Of a stretch of 64,000 nt of DNA, positions 43,795 to 53,015 are shown piece by piece; position 1 is the stretch's first letter, and each line of letters begins with the position of its first letter. The position numbers and the translations under genes are program-made. Below the pieces are notes generated by a model. The model ran no database searches and was not told the origin of the DNA. It was given only the letters and a program-made list of their open reading frames with translations. Origin of the DNA: Glaciecola sp964195425 (GTDB taxonomy: Bacteria > Pseudomonadota > Gammaproteobacteria > Enterobacterales > Alteromonadaceae); NCBI GenBank assembly GCA_964195425.1, contig CAXMOM010000013.1, forward strand, positions 62,001 through 126,000. The letters run 5' to 3'.

Positions 43795-44418
43795 CTACAT
43801 TGCTTTAAGTGCGCTCTTTGCGCTTTTCATTAATGCTTTTCTATTCAATAAAATGTGTCGACGTTTGCCGCCGAGTTGTCGCCACAGAACTGCTGCTCTT
43901 ACGCCCGCTAAAAGAAGCGCTCTAATTCTTTTTTGATTGCTTTCAATACCTAAATATTGCGGGGTACCTGCTATTTGAATTTTTGTTGCAAGCGGGCTCA
44001 CAATATCGGTATAAATAGACGCTAAGTTAGTGATTATTTGATTGTTTTCAAAATCGACATGTTCAAGTTGACGCTGCACATGTGAGACACGCTCGGCTAA
44101 CTCGTTTAATGCATTAGGATGACGGCTTAGCTTGCGCTCTAAGCTCAAAATAGAGGCAATATAGCGAGTGAGTTCTACGTCTTTGAGTTTGTTGTCAGAA
44201 TCAATTTGACTCACTAAAGTGGTGAAGCCTAATTGTAAATTCTGCAGCGAGCCAAATACTTGCTGAGTATTCTCAGGGGACGTGACTAAAATACTTGATA
44301 AACTTGCTTCGATCGCACTATTGTCGGCTTCGCCCTTACGCGCAATACTTTGCACTAGGGTCGCGCTTTGACAAACGCCTGCAAGGGCTAATTGTTGCTC
44401 TTGATATTGTGTATTCAT
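43795..44418 (-). CDS. hflD: HflD, high-frequency lysogenisation protein
   Basis: This 207-residue, largely helical protein matches HflD in length, in the N-terminal part (QQLALAGVCQSATLVQSIARKG) and in the C-terminal part (RIRALLLAGVRAAVLWRQLGG). In E. coli it is a peripheral membrane protein that affects lambda CII, and its normal cellular job is not settled. It starts six bases after mnmA, the standard mnmA-hflD-purB order. Confidence 0.95.
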   Translation of the reverse strand: MNTQYQEQQLALAGVCQSATLVQSIARKGEADNSAIEASLSSILVTSPENTQQVFGSLQNLQLGFTTLVSQIDSDNKLKDVELTRYIASILSLERKLSRHPNALNELAERVSHVQRQLEHVDFENNQIITNLASIYTDIVSPLATKIQIAGTPQYLGIESNQKRIRALLLAGVRAAVLWRQLGGKRRHILLNRKALMKSAKSALKAM

Positions 44419-44424
44419 ATAGGT

Positions 44425-45585
44425 TTAAGCGCGCTTAAGTTGTTCTTGGTTTTTATCGTCTGTTTTAATGTAGCCGTCAATAATACCGCCACCTAAACAT
44501 ACATCGTTACTGTAAAATACTGCAGATTGCCCGGGCGTGACTGCTTTTTGAGGCGATGTAAACATAACCTTTGCTGTGCCATCGCCGTTGGGAATAAATT
44601 CGCACGGAATATCGGTTTGTCTATATCTTGTTTTTACAGTCATGTGCATGGCTTGTGTAGGACCTACTCGGTCCACAAAGTCCAATTGTGTTGCTATTAG
44701 ACCAATCGAATACAAGCTAGCATGATCGCTGCCTTGAGCCACAATAAGCACGTTGCGGGCGATGTCTTTCTCTACAACATACCAAGGTTCATCACCATGT
44801 TCTTTTTTGCCGCCAATTAATAAGCCTTTTCTTTGGCCAAGTGTATGGTACATAAGACCGTTGTGTTTACCAATTTCTTCGCCATCAATGGTTTCAATAA
44901 GCCCTGGAGAAGCCGGTAAATACTGTGACAAAAAGTCATTAAATTTACGTTCGCCAATAAAGCATATTCCAGTGCTGTCTTTTTTGTTATGCGTAAGTAA
45001 GCCATGTTCTTTTGCTATTTCTCTTACTTGGGGCTTTGGTAAATGCCCAATTGGAAATAAGGTTTTTGCAATGTGTTCATGACTTAATGTATATAAAAAA
45101 TAACTCTGATCTTTGTTATCATCAGCGCCTCGTACCATTTCCCATTTATCATCGACCAATCTTCGTTGGGTATAATGACCAGTGGCAATATAGTCTGCAC
45201 CTAAGTCTTCGGCTGCAAATTCTAAAAAGGCTTTGAATTTGATTTCTTTATTGCACATTATATCTGGGTTAGGCGTCCTGCCTGCTTTATATTCTTCTAA
45301 AAAATATTCAAATACACGGTCCCAGTATTCGGCAGCAAAATTGATGGTGTGTAAATAAATGCCAAGTTTATCCGCTACTGCTTGTGCGTCGGCCAAATCT
45401 TCCGCTGCTGCGCAGTATTCGTCATTATCATCTTCTTCCCAATTCTTCATAAACAAGCCTTCAACAATATAGCCCTGTTGTTGCAACAACAAAGCAGAAA
45501 CCGAGGAGTCGACGCCGCCCGACATGCCAATAATGACTTTGGTGTCACCAGCAGGTTTAGATAAATGGGTATTGATGTTTTGCAT
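44425..45585 (-). CDS. mnmA: tRNA-specific 2-thiouridylase
   Basis: This 386-residue ATP-pyrophosphatase-fold enzyme makes s2U34 in tRNAs for Lys, Glu and Gln. The P-loop is GMSGGVDSS, and the two catalytic Cys are in DIMCNKEIKF and TGICFIGERKF. The C-terminal domain carries GQSAVFYSNDVCLGGGII. It is about 18 residues longer than the E. coli protein, partly in the N-terminal HLSKPAGDTK leader and the C-terminal KTDDKNQEQLKRA tail. nudJ, usually next to it, is absent. Confidence 0.97.
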   Translation of the reverse strand: MQNINTHLSKPAGDTKVIIGMSGGVDSSVSALLLQQQGYIVEGLFMKNWEEDDNDEYCAAAEDLADAQAVADKLGIYLHTINFAAEYWDRVFEYFLEEYKAGRTPNPDIMCNKEIKFKAFLEFAAEDLGADYIATGHYTQRRLVDDKWEMVRGADDNKDQSYFLYTLSHEHIAKTLFPIGHLPKPQVREIAKEHGLLTHNKKDSTGICFIGERKFNDFLSQYLPASPGLIETIDGEEIGKHNGLMYHTLGQRKGLLIGGKKEHGDEPWYVVEKDIARNVLIVAQGSDHASLYSIGLIATQLDFVDRVGPTQAMHMTVKTRYRQTDIPCEFIPNGDGTAKVMFTSPQKAVTPGQSAVFYSNDVCLGGGIIDGYIKTDDKNQEQLKRA

Positions 45586-45763
45586 AGTTTAAGAGTAAGA
45601 GCTCAATGGTAAATTAGATATTGTCATTTACGACACTATATAGGTAATGTTTAAGCGCTTTATAGACGCTATCTAGACATCATATAGTCGCTGGATATAA
45701 TATAAAGAAGTAATAATATAAACATAAATGATTCGGGCACACAGTATAGCAAATCTCTCGTTT

Positions 45764-46414
45764 TTAGCCATCCCCTGAAATTGATAAAAATTCGCCGTTT
45801 TTAATCCCATCTATTGTCCAATTCCCAATTCTGTAACGAATTAAGCGTAAAGTAGGGTGCCCAATATTTGCGGTCATTCGCCTTACTTGTCTATTTCTAC
45901 CTTCACTAATAGTAATGCTTAGCCATGTTGTAGGAATATTTTGACGTTCACGAATAGGCGGGTTTCGCTGCCATATTCGTGGTGATTCCATGTAGCTGAT
46001 TTTTGCAGGTGCCGTCATGCCATCTTTCAATTGCGCACCTTTTGCTAAGGTATTTAATGCCTGCTCGCTTGGAACTCCTTCTACTTGAGCCCAGTATGTT
46101 TTGCTAGTTTTATGCTTAGGTGAGGTAATCTGATTGGCAAGGGCACCATTGTTTGTTAACACTAAAAGACCTTCACTGTCGTAATCTAACCTACCTGCCG
46201 CGTATACATTAGGTATATCAATAAAATCTTTGAGTGTGGTTCTGTTATTTTCGTCAGTGAATTGGCACAGTACATTGAACGGTTTGTTGAATAAAACAAT
46301 ACGCGGAGGTTCGTTCAAGACAAGCTCTTTATTTTTTTGATAGGGCTTACTTTTTTTGCGTTTTGACGCCGATACTGCGCTAAGGGGGGAAGAAATTCTT
46401 TGCTGTGCTTTCAT
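45764..46414 (-). CDS. rluE: 23S rRNA pseudouridine(2457) synthase
   Basis: This 216-residue RsuA/RluE-family enzyme has the catalytic-Asp motif AAGRLDYDSEGLLVLTNNG and the motif ISEGRNRQVRRMTANIGHPTLRLIR. The N-terminus is a basic tract (KRKKSKPYQKN) without an S4 domain, as in RluE. It modifies the large-subunit rRNA. It sits near mnmA as in E. coli, where nudJ normally separates the two. Confidence 0.93.
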   Translation of the reverse strand: MKAQQRISSPLSAVSASKRKKSKPYQKNKELVLNEPPRIVLFNKPFNVLCQFTDENNRTTLKDFIDIPNVYAAGRLDYDSEGLLVLTNNGALANQITSPKHKTSKTYWAQVEGVPSEQALNTLAKGAQLKDGMTAPAKISYMESPRIWQRNPPIRERQNIPTTWLSITISEGRNRQVRRMTANIGHPTLRLIRYRIGNWTIDGIKNGEFLSISGDG

Positions 46415-46467
46415 TAGATTAAAATAACATAATTAAGTAAAGACTAGTCTACCTAACTATTAGGCAT

Positions 46468-46497
46468 AAAAAAAGCAGAGTTGAGTCCGCTTTTTTT
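46468..46497 (-). terminator. Terminator between cspD and rluE
   Basis: AAAAAAAGC and GCTTTTTTT form a 9-bp stem with a 12-base loop and T tracts on both strands. It lies about 110 bases after the cspD stop and 55 bases before rluE, so the two are likely separate units. Confidence 0.75.
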
Positions 46498-46605
46498 AAG
46501 TAAGCTTTTTAAGTATACGTCTCGGGTATACTCACTACATCGTGATCACATCGAATTTACGTTGAAAACGCCTAAGCGCATTGCTACTTCGCGTACTGTT
46601 AAAGC

Positions 46606-46830
46606 CTATCTTTCTGGCTCCTCAATGTCAGGCAATCCAATGTTTTCAGCGTGTAGGCCTTTGGGGCCCTCTTGCACTTCATAAGTAACTTCTTGGCCGG
46701 CTTTCAAAGATCGATAACCGTCCATCTGAATAGTTGAATAATGTGCAAATATATCTTCGCCGCCGTCTTCTGGGACTATAAAGCCGAAACCTTTCGCGTT
46801 ATTAAACCATTTTACTCTGCCAACTGCCAT
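46606..46830 (-). CDS. cspD: Cold-shock-like protein CspD
   Basis: This 74-residue single OB-fold protein has RNP1 (KGFGFI) and RNP2 (DIFAHY). It closely resembles E. coli CspD, including HYSTIQMDGYRSLKAGQ, and has the same length. CspD binds single-stranded DNA and RNA and inhibits replication in stationary phase. It is divergent from clpS, the conserved cspD/clpSA neighbourhood. It is acidic at the C-terminus (DIEEPER), so other CspA-type activity is less likely. Confidence 0.95.
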   Translation of the reverse strand: MAVGRVKWFNNAKGFGFIVPEDGGEDIFAHYSTIQMDGYRSLKAGQEVTYEVQEGPKGLHAENIGLPDIEEPER

Positions 46831-46947
46831 TCTAGTATTTCCTATTCCTTGAAATCTTAACTATTCGTCTCCATTGATCAATCTAAATGGGGTAACATGA
46901 ACCATGAAGTGAAAAGTGGTATGCAGCACGATTACCACCTATAGTAT

Positions 46948-46977
46948 AGAGTAGTTATGTTAAGCGGAATTTGTCAA
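46948..46977 (-). promoter_or_regulatory. Possible cspD promoter
   Basis: On the minus strand a perfect TTGACA is followed after 18 bases by TACTCT, a weak -10. It would give a leader of about 110 bases, which contains a 6-bp hairpin (GTGGTA/TACCAC at 46916-46938). Confidence 0.35.
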
Positions 46978-47071
46978 GTGAATATCGACTTTATCGATGA
47001 ATAAAGTAATTAAATCCGAATAATTAACTAAATCTGTGGTCTTAAGCAGTAGTTTTCTATTATAAGTAAAT

Positions 47072-47392
47072 ATGAGCAAAGATATTATTAACATAGAGCG
47101 CGAAAAGCAGCTCGACAAACAACGACAGAAAACATCGCCTCCGCCGATGTATAAAGTAATGCTAAATAATGATGACTACACGCCAATGGATTTTGTGGTA
47201 GAAATACTAACAACATTCTTTTCGATGGATTCTGAGAAGGCGAGTCAGACAATGTTAACAGTGCATTATCATGGGAAAGCAGTTTGTGGCATATATACTG
47301 CAGAGATTGCAGAAACTAAAGTCATGCAAGTGAATCAATATGCTCGTAAACATCAACATCCATTGATGTGTACGATGGAACCAGCGCAATAG
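47072..47392 (+). CDS. clpS: ClpS adaptor (N-degron recognition)
   Basis: This 106-residue adaptor hands substrates with Leu, Phe, Tyr or Trp N-termini to ClpAP. Key features are the flexible N-terminal part, the pocket segment LNNDDYTPMDFVVEIL, the HYHGKAVCGIYTAEIAETK region and the ending MEPA-like MCTMEPAQ. It is eight bases upstream of clpA and surely in one operon with it. The transferases that create such N-degrons (bpt, aat) are encoded about 2 kb downstream on the other strand. Confidence 0.97.
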   Translation: MSKDIINIEREKQLDKQRQKTSPPPMYKVMLNNDDYTPMDFVVEILTTFFSMDSEKASQTMLTVHYHGKAVCGIYTAEIAETKVMQVNQYARKHQHPLMCTMEPAQ

Positions 47393-47400
47393 GGGTACAT

Positions 47401-49674
47401 ATGTTAAATAAAGATTTGGAACAAACGCTTAATGAAGCTTTTGTTTTTGCGCGTCAACAACGTCATGAGTTTATGACGGTCGAGCATCTTCTGTTGATGT
47501 TACTCGACAATACCGCCGCTAGTGAGGCACTTAAAGCCTGTGGCGCGAAAGTAGATCTGTTACGTACTGAGCTAACCGATTTTGTTAATGAAACTACACC
47601 GCTACTTAGTGAAGACGACACGCCTGATCGCGAGACTCAACCTACGTTAGGCTTTCAGCGTGTTTTGCAACGCGCAGTTTTTCATGTTCAGTCGTCGGGC
47701 AAAGGTGAAGTAACCGGCGCAAATGTACTCGTTGCTATTTTTAGTGAGCAAGAGTCACAGGCCGTTTATATTCTCAAAAAAGCAGACGTAACACGCCTAG
47801 ATGTTGTGAACTACATTTCTCATGGGGTCAGCAAAAATCCCGATGAAGACGCACCTTCAGAAGATATAAATGAAGAAGCGGGTGGCGAAACCGAAGAAAA
47901 CCAATCTATGCTGTCAAAGTATGCAACCAACCTAAATGTTGCCGCAAAAGAGGGCAAGATCGATCCGCTAATTGGCCGAGATATGGAAGTTGAGCGCAGT
48001 ATTCAAATTTTATGTAGACGTCGAAAGAACAATCCATTGCTTGTGGGCGAAGCGGGCGTTGGTAAAACTGCAATCGCTGAAGGTTTAGCTTTTAGAATTG
48101 TGAATGATGATGTACCTGATGTTATCGCGCAAAGCACCATCTATTCACTCGATTTAGGCGCATTATTAGCAGGCACTAAGTATAGAGGCGATTTCGAGAA
48201 ACGCTTAAAAGGCATTTTGAATGAGCTTAGTAAAGATGCCGATGCAATATTATTTATAGATGAAATCCATACTATTATCGGCGCCGGAGCAGCATCGGGC
48301 GGCGTAATGGATGCATCTAACTTACTTAAGCCTAAATTAAGCAGCGGTGAGTTACGCTGTATGGGGTCTACTACTTATAAAGAATACCAAGGTATTTTTG
48401 AAAAAGACCGCGCATTAGCGCGTCGATTCCAAAAAATTGATGTTGTTGAGCCGAGTGTAAGTGATACGACTAAAATACTGATGGGCCTTAAATCGCGTTA
48501 TGAAGAGCATCACAGTGTGCGCTTCACACAAAAAGCTTTGCAAGCAGCTGCTGAGTTATCTGCCAAATATATTAATGAACGTAAATTGCCCGATAAAGCG
48601 ATAGATGTGATTGATGAAGCCGGCGCAAGTCAGCGTTTGTTACCTCCGTCTAAACGGAAAAAGACTATTAATGTGAGCGATATAGAGCTCATTATTTCAA
48701 AGATAGCGCGTATTCCTGAAAAATCAGTGTCGGCGTCTGACAAAACCGTGCTGAAAAATTTAGGCCGTAATCTTAAATTGGTTGTGTTTGGTCAAGATGA
48801 AGCGATTGAACAAATGTCGTCAGCTATTCAATTATCTCGCTCTGGACTAGGTAATGAGACTAAACCTATTGGTAATTTCTTGTTTGCTGGCCCAACGGGT
48901 GTAGGCAAAACCGAAGTTACTCAACAGTTAGCTAAAATTATGGGGGTAGAATTAGTTCGTTTCGATATGTCGGAGTACATGGAGCGTCATTCGGTTAGCC
49001 GCTTAATTGGCGCACCTCCTGGCTATGTTGGTTACGATCAAGGTGGATTGTTAACCGATGCTGTCATCAAAAATCCATACTGTGTAGTACTTTTAGATGA
49101 AATGGAAAAGGCCCACAGCGATATCTACAACATCTTATTGCAAGTTATGGATCATGGCACATTGACTGACAACAACGGCCGTAAAGTAGATTTCAGAAAC
49201 GTGGTCTTAGTTATGACGACTAACGCTGGTGTACAAGCCACTGTGCGCAAGTCTATGGGCTTTAAACAGCAAGACCATAGCAGTGACGCAATGTCTGAAA
49301 TTAATAAGACCTTCACGCCAGAGTTTAGAAATCGCTTAGACAGCATTGTGTGGTTTAACCATTTAGATGAACAAGTCATTATGCAAGTAGTCGACAAGTT
49401 CATTATTGAGCTGCAAGCGCAACTCGACGCTAAGGGTGTTTCCTTAGAGGTGACTGATAAAGCTCGCGAGTATATGGCCGAGAAAGGTTACGATAAGTCA
49501 ATGGGAGCGAGACCTATGGCACGATTAATTCAAGAAGAGTTAAAGCGTGAACTAGCATCTGAATTATTATTTGGCACATTGGCAAATGGTGGTGAGGTGA
49601 AAGTAGGGCTGAAAAACAAAAAGCTTACGTTTACTTATAAAACAATTGAAAGTGCTAAGAGCGAAGAAGTGTAA
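47401..49674 (+). CDS. clpA: ClpA, ATPase subunit of ClpAP
   Basis: This 757-residue protein, taken from the ATG at 47401 (MLNKDLEQTLNEAF), is one residue short of the E. coli length. The frame is open 11 more codons into clpS but that part is not family sequence. It has the Clp N-domain (QQRHEFMTVEHLLLMLL) and two AAA+ modules with Walker A GEAGVGKT and GPTGVGKT. The ClpP-contact loop that reads IGL in E. coli is MGF here (residues 619-621). It unfolds proteins and feeds them to ClpP, whose gene is not in the window. Confidence 0.97.
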   Translation: MLNKDLEQTLNEAFVFARQQRHEFMTVEHLLLMLLDNTAASEALKACGAKVDLLRTELTDFVNETTPLLSEDDTPDRETQPTLGFQRVLQRAVFHVQSSGKGEVTGANVLVAIFSEQESQAVYILKKADVTRLDVVNYISHGVSKNPDEDAPSEDINEEAGGETEENQSMLSKYATNLNVAAKEGKIDPLIGRDMEVERSIQILCRRRKNNPLLVGEAGVGKTAIAEGLAFRIVNDDVPDVIAQSTIYSLDLGALLAGTKYRGDFEKRLKGILNELSKDADAILFIDEIHTIIGAGAASGGVMDASNLLKPKLSSGELRCMGSTTYKEYQGIFEKDRALARRFQKIDVVEPSVSDTTKILMGLKSRYEEHHSVRFTQKALQAAAELSAKYINERKLPDKAIDVIDEAGASQRLLPPSKRKKTINVSDIELIISKIARIPEKSVSASDKTVLKNLGRNLKLVVFGQDEAIEQMSSAIQLSRSGLGNETKPIGNFLFAGPTGVGKTEVTQQLAKIMGVELVRFDMSEYMERHSVSRLIGAPPGYVGYDQGGLLTDAVIKNPYCVVLLDEMEKAHSDIYNILLQVMDHGTLTDNNGRKVDFRNVVLVMTTNAGVQATVRKSMGFKQQDHSSDAMSEINKTFTPEFRNRLDSIVWFNHLDEQVIMQVVDKFIIELQAQLDAKGVSLEVTDKAREYMAEKGYDKSMGARPMARLIQEELKRELASELLFGTLANGGEVKVGLKNKKLTFTYKTIESAKSEEV

Positions 49675-49694
49675 TACTTCTTCATTCTCAAACC

Positions 49695-49726
49695 AAAAAA
49701 CGCTGTCGTAATGACAGCGTTTTTTT
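49695..49726 (+). terminator. Intrinsic terminator after clpA
   Basis: CGCTGTC / GACAGCG with a 5-base loop, flanked by AAAAAA and TTTTTT, lies about 25 bases after the clpA stop. The same structure can serve the convergent infA transcript. Confidence 0.92.
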
Positions 49727-49803
49727 GAATTTTTTAAAGCCGTTTTTGAATATTAGGCTTATCTCAAGTGGACTACCTCAGCTGGGCAGCGAACACTCAA
49801 ATA

Positions 49804-50022
49804 CTAACGAGCACGGTATATAATGCGGCCTTTACTAAGGTCGTAAGGCGTCATTTCGACGGTTACCTTGTCTCCAGTAAGAATACGGATATAGTTCTTG
49901 CGCATTTTTCCAGAAATGTGCGCGGTAACAACGTGTCCATTTTCTAACTCTACGCGAAACATGGTGTTAGGAAGTGTGTCTTGCACGGTTCCTTCCATTT
50001 CAATACAATCTTCTTTTGCCAT
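49804..50022 (-). CDS. infA: Translation initiation factor IF-1
   Basis: This 72-residue single OB-fold protein is nearly identical to E. coli IF-1 in its conserved parts: MAKEDCIEMEGTVQDTLPN, HISGKMRKNYIRI, GDKVTVEMTPYDLSKGRI. It binds the A site of the 30S subunit during initiation. The place between clpA and aat is conserved. About 210 bases upstream, up to bpt, hold an 11-base direct repeat (TACTTGCGTAA) and no other gene. Confidence 0.98.
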   Translation of the reverse strand: MAKEDCIEMEGTVQDTLPNTMFRVELENGHVVTAHISGKMRKNYIRILTGDKVTVEMTPYDLSKGRIIYRAR

Positions 50023-50232
50023 CTAAGTGGGTAACCTCGGTTTATAGTAAATTTGCTATTTCTGCCATTATTAAGCAGGTTATGGATAGATTTTTACTTG
50101 CGTAATTACCAATCCAAGTATTTGTATACGTACTTGCGTAAATATGAACGCGCGAACGATACGCGAAAACCGCATGATAGTAAAGTTTTTCCTGTGCTAA
50201 TTGACGCTAAATATATATGCTTTAGCGGCGTT

Positions 50233-50964
50233 TTATTTCGTGTTAGTAAGACTTGGCGATGTTGCTACGGATAATTTATTTTCATTAAGAACCCATTTGT
50301 TTTGCTGATACCGCTGATGTGGATAAAACTTGGTTTTATAGTTCATTTTACTGCATTCATCTATTTGATAACCTAGGTATAAGTATTCCAATTCTTGCTG
50401 TTGGCACAATTTAATTTGCTGCAAAATAAAATATGTCCCTAAAGATTGTTTGTTTAAGCTAGGGTCGAAAAAAGTGTACAAAGCAGATAAACCGGTTTTT
50501 ACTTTGTCTGTAACCGCGACGCCTATTAGTTTGCCGTCTATTCTTCCTTCTATAAATATTGGTGATTGCCAATGGCAGTGTATGAAATTACGATATTGAT
50601 CGTACGTGGCAGGAAACATTGCACCATCTTTATGGGCAACGCTAATATACTTTTCGTATAGGGGGTAATAATCGTCGCGTTCACCTTCACGCACCTTAAT
50701 TGAGATGTTTGTGTTTTTGCTTAAAACGCGTTTTTGGCTTTTACTAGGAGTAAAATTGTTAGCGACAACCCTCAGCGACTCGCATGCGTTACATGCTTTG
50801 CAATGTGGTCGGTAAAGTTGCTCTCCGCTGCGCCTAAATCCCGCTTGAATCAACAAGGGATAATGTTCTGAAAGGGTCTCTACCTCTTCCATACATACAA
50901 GTAGTTGTTCTTCCGAGTCAGCAAGGTAATTGCATTTAAAAGCTTGGGTTACGCCAAACTTCAC
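50233..50964 (-). CDS. bpt: Aspartate/glutamate leucyltransferase (Bpt)
   Basis: This 243-residue member of the bacterial Ate1/Bpt family adds Leu to N-terminal Asp or Glu, making an N-degron for ClpS. The N-terminal Cys-containing segment is LYRPHCKACNACESLRV, and the C-terminal GNAT-like part holds LGTYFILQQIKLCQQQELEYLYLGYQI. The name Ate (arginyltransferase) is often used for the same family, but the length and form fit the bacterial Bpt type. It lies beside aat, infA and clpSA. Confidence 0.93.
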   Translation of the reverse strand: MKFGVTQAFKCNYLADSEEQLLVCMEEVETLSEHYPLLIQAGFRRSGEQLYRPHCKACNACESLRVVANNFTPSKSQKRVLSKNTNISIKVREGERDDYYPLYEKYISVAHKDGAMFPATYDQYRNFIHCHWQSPIFIEGRIDGKLIGVAVTDKVKTGLSALYTFFDPSLNKQSLGTYFILQQIKLCQQQELEYLYLGYQIDECSKMNYKTKFYPHQRYQQNKWVLNENKLSVATSPSLTNTK

Positions 50965-51033
50965 AGAGAAGAACTCATGATGATAAGTAAGTTTTTGGCT
51001 AGCATAAATTTACCATTAAGGTGTTCTATACCA

Positions 51034-51774
51034 TCATACTAACGATAAATTTTGTGGCTGCCAACAATCTACAAGCGTTTGATGATCTTTAAGTAAGCTT
51101 AAAAATTCATTGCGTTGTATTGCGATACAACCTAATCGCTCTAAATGTGGGTTTACTAATTGGCAATCAATTATAGACATATTATGCGCTCGCATATGCA
51201 AAGACAGTGCTAAAAAGGCTGCTTTACTGGCATCTGTTTGTAAGTGAAACATGGACTCTCCACAAAAAATGCCGCTTACCACAACGCCATATAGCCCGCC
51301 TACTAAATCGCCTTCGTGGTTGGTTATTTCAACTGAATGCGCATACCCCTGTAAATGCAATTTTTTGTATGCATTTAGCATGTCATTGCTTATCCATGTA
51401 TTGGTATGGGTGGGAACTTCATCTTCTACAATAGCATGTGGATCGCGACGAGCTACGCTTGAACATTGTTCAATAACCTCGTTAAATCGAGCATTTAAAC
51501 TCGCTTTATAGCCATATTTCCGGATACTTTTTTTTAGCGTTTTATTGGCATTAAATTGGTCGGCGTGAATAATTGCACGCGGTGTAGGTGACCACCATAA
51601 AATTGGTTCTTCAGCGTTATACCAAGGGAAAATCCCTTGTTTATACGCGGCTACTAACCTTGCTGGTGAGAGGTCACCACCAAAGGCAAGTAAGCCGTTT
51701 GGTTCTTCAAGTGCAAAATTCACCGAAGGAAAGGAAAGAGTGTGGTTGAGTTTAAACAACTCAATCATGTACAT
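51034..51774 (-). CDS. aat: Leucyl/phenylalanyl-tRNA-protein transferase
   Basis: This 246-residue enzyme adds Leu or Phe to proteins starting with Arg or Lys. The family motif NAEEPILWWSPTPRAII and the GLYGVVVSGIFCGESMFH segment are intact. Together with bpt and clpS it completes the bacterial N-degron route in one locus. It lies 70 bases from bpt and 26 bases from trxB on the same strand, so cotranscription is likely. Confidence 0.97.
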   Translation of the reverse strand: MYMIELFKLNHTLSFPSVNFALEEPNGLLAFGGDLSPARLVAAYKQGIFPWYNAEEPILWWSPTPRAIIHADQFNANKTLKKSIRKYGYKASLNARFNEVIEQCSSVARRDPHAIVEDEVPTHTNTWISNDMLNAYKKLHLQGYAHSVEITNHEGDLVGGLYGVVVSGIFCGESMFHLQTDASKAAFLALSLHMRAHNMSIIDCQLVNPHLERLGCIAIQRNEFLSLLKDHQTLVDCWQPQNLSLV

Positions 51775-51800
51775 CTCCTTTCACAAACCGCTTAATAATC

Positions 51801-52757
51801 TTACTTTTCAAGTGCGTCCAAGTATTTCTCTGCATCAAGAGCAGCCATACAACCCGTGCCCGCAGACGTGATTGCTTGACGGTATATATGGTCACTCACA
51901 TCGCCTGCTGCAAATACACCCGGCACACTGGTTTGAGTAGCATTGCCATGCAAACCACTATTCACGATTATGTAACCGTCTTTCATGTCTAACTCACCTT
52001 CAAAGATTCCGGTGTTGGGTGAATGACCAATAGCGATGAAAACGCCCATTGCTTCAACACTACTAATTGCATCTGCTTTATTATCCTTAATGGTAATTCC
52101 TGTTACGCCCGAGTTATCACCAACAACTTCCTCTAAGGTTTTGTTTAAATGCAAGGTTACGTTGCCGTTTTCGACTTTGTCTAACAGGCGCGATACTAAT
52201 ATTTTTTCACTTCTGAAGGTGTCGCGTCTATGCACAACATGAACCTCTGAGGCTATGTTTGATAAATATAGCGCTTCTTCTACAGCGGTGTTTCCGCCAC
52301 CAATAACCACAACTTTTTGGTTGCGATAGAAAAATCCGTCGCATGTTGCACAGGCGCTTACACCACGACCCATAAAGGCTTGTTCGCTGGGCAACCCTAA
52401 ATACTTAGCTGACGCGCCGGTGCATATGATAAGTGCATCGCAGGTATATTCAGCATTTTCGCCAATAAGTTTATAGGGACGTTTACTTAAATCTGTTTTG
52501 ACTATGTGATCTATGATAATTTCTGTGTCGAATTTTTCAGCGTGCTCTTGCATACGTACCATAAGGTCGGGACCTGTAAGATCGTTTGCGTCACCTGGCC
52601 AATTTTCCACTTCAGTAGTGGTGGTTAGCTGTCCGCCTTGTTGACTGCCAGTAATTAATACAGGCTTAAGGTTGGCGCGTGCTGCGTATACCGCCGCAGT
52701 ATATCCGGCTGGACCTGAACCCAAAATGAGTAAGGGCACGTGTCTAGTTGTAGCCAT
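51801..52757 (-). CDS. trxB: Thioredoxin reductase
   Basis: This 318-residue FAD/NADPH enzyme reduces thioredoxin. Visible parts are the FAD motif ILGSGPAGYTAAVYAARA, the redox pair CATC in SACATCDGFFYRNQ and the NADPH motif VIGGGNTAVEEALYL. I chose the ATG at 52757 (MATTRHVPL), which has GGAGA in front. The frame is open 12 more codons without similarity. The aat-trxB link matches the wider E. coli arrangement, where cydCD sits between. Confidence 0.97.
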   Translation of the reverse strand: MATTRHVPLLILGSGPAGYTAAVYAARANLKPVLITGSQQGGQLTTTTEVENWPGDANDLTGPDLMVRMQEHAEKFDTEIIIDHIVKTDLSKRPYKLIGENAEYTCDALIICTGASAKYLGLPSEQAFMGRGVSACATCDGFFYRNQKVVVIGGGNTAVEEALYLSNIASEVHVVHRRDTFRSEKILVSRLLDKVENGNVTLHLNKTLEEVVGDNSGVTGITIKDNKADAISSVEAMGVFIAIGHSPNTGIFEGELDMKDGYIIVNSGLHGNATQTSVPGVFAAGDVSDHIYRQAITSAGTGCMAALDAEKYLDALEK

Positions 52758-53015
52758 TGATTTCTCCAAGTTAATTCTTTCCATTTTATACATCTTTATA
52801 TACGGGCGATGACCATAAATTCAATGTAATTTCTTATACTCAATTCTACTATACTAAACAATTAATGTGTTTATTAATTGGCGTCGCTTTTTAACCTTTC
52901 TTTACGTAGCAATATTTATACAGTGGCAAATGCTAATTCTTTAAGATTACCGTAAACCACGTTTTTTATGCTAATATTAGAGGGTATACAAAACAACATT
53001 ATTGATTATTAAACG

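Noticed and set aside
50053..50274. 73-codon plus-strand frame between infA and bpt
   Set aside because: It overlaps the 3' end of bpt on the other strand, lacks a ribosome site and has no motif.
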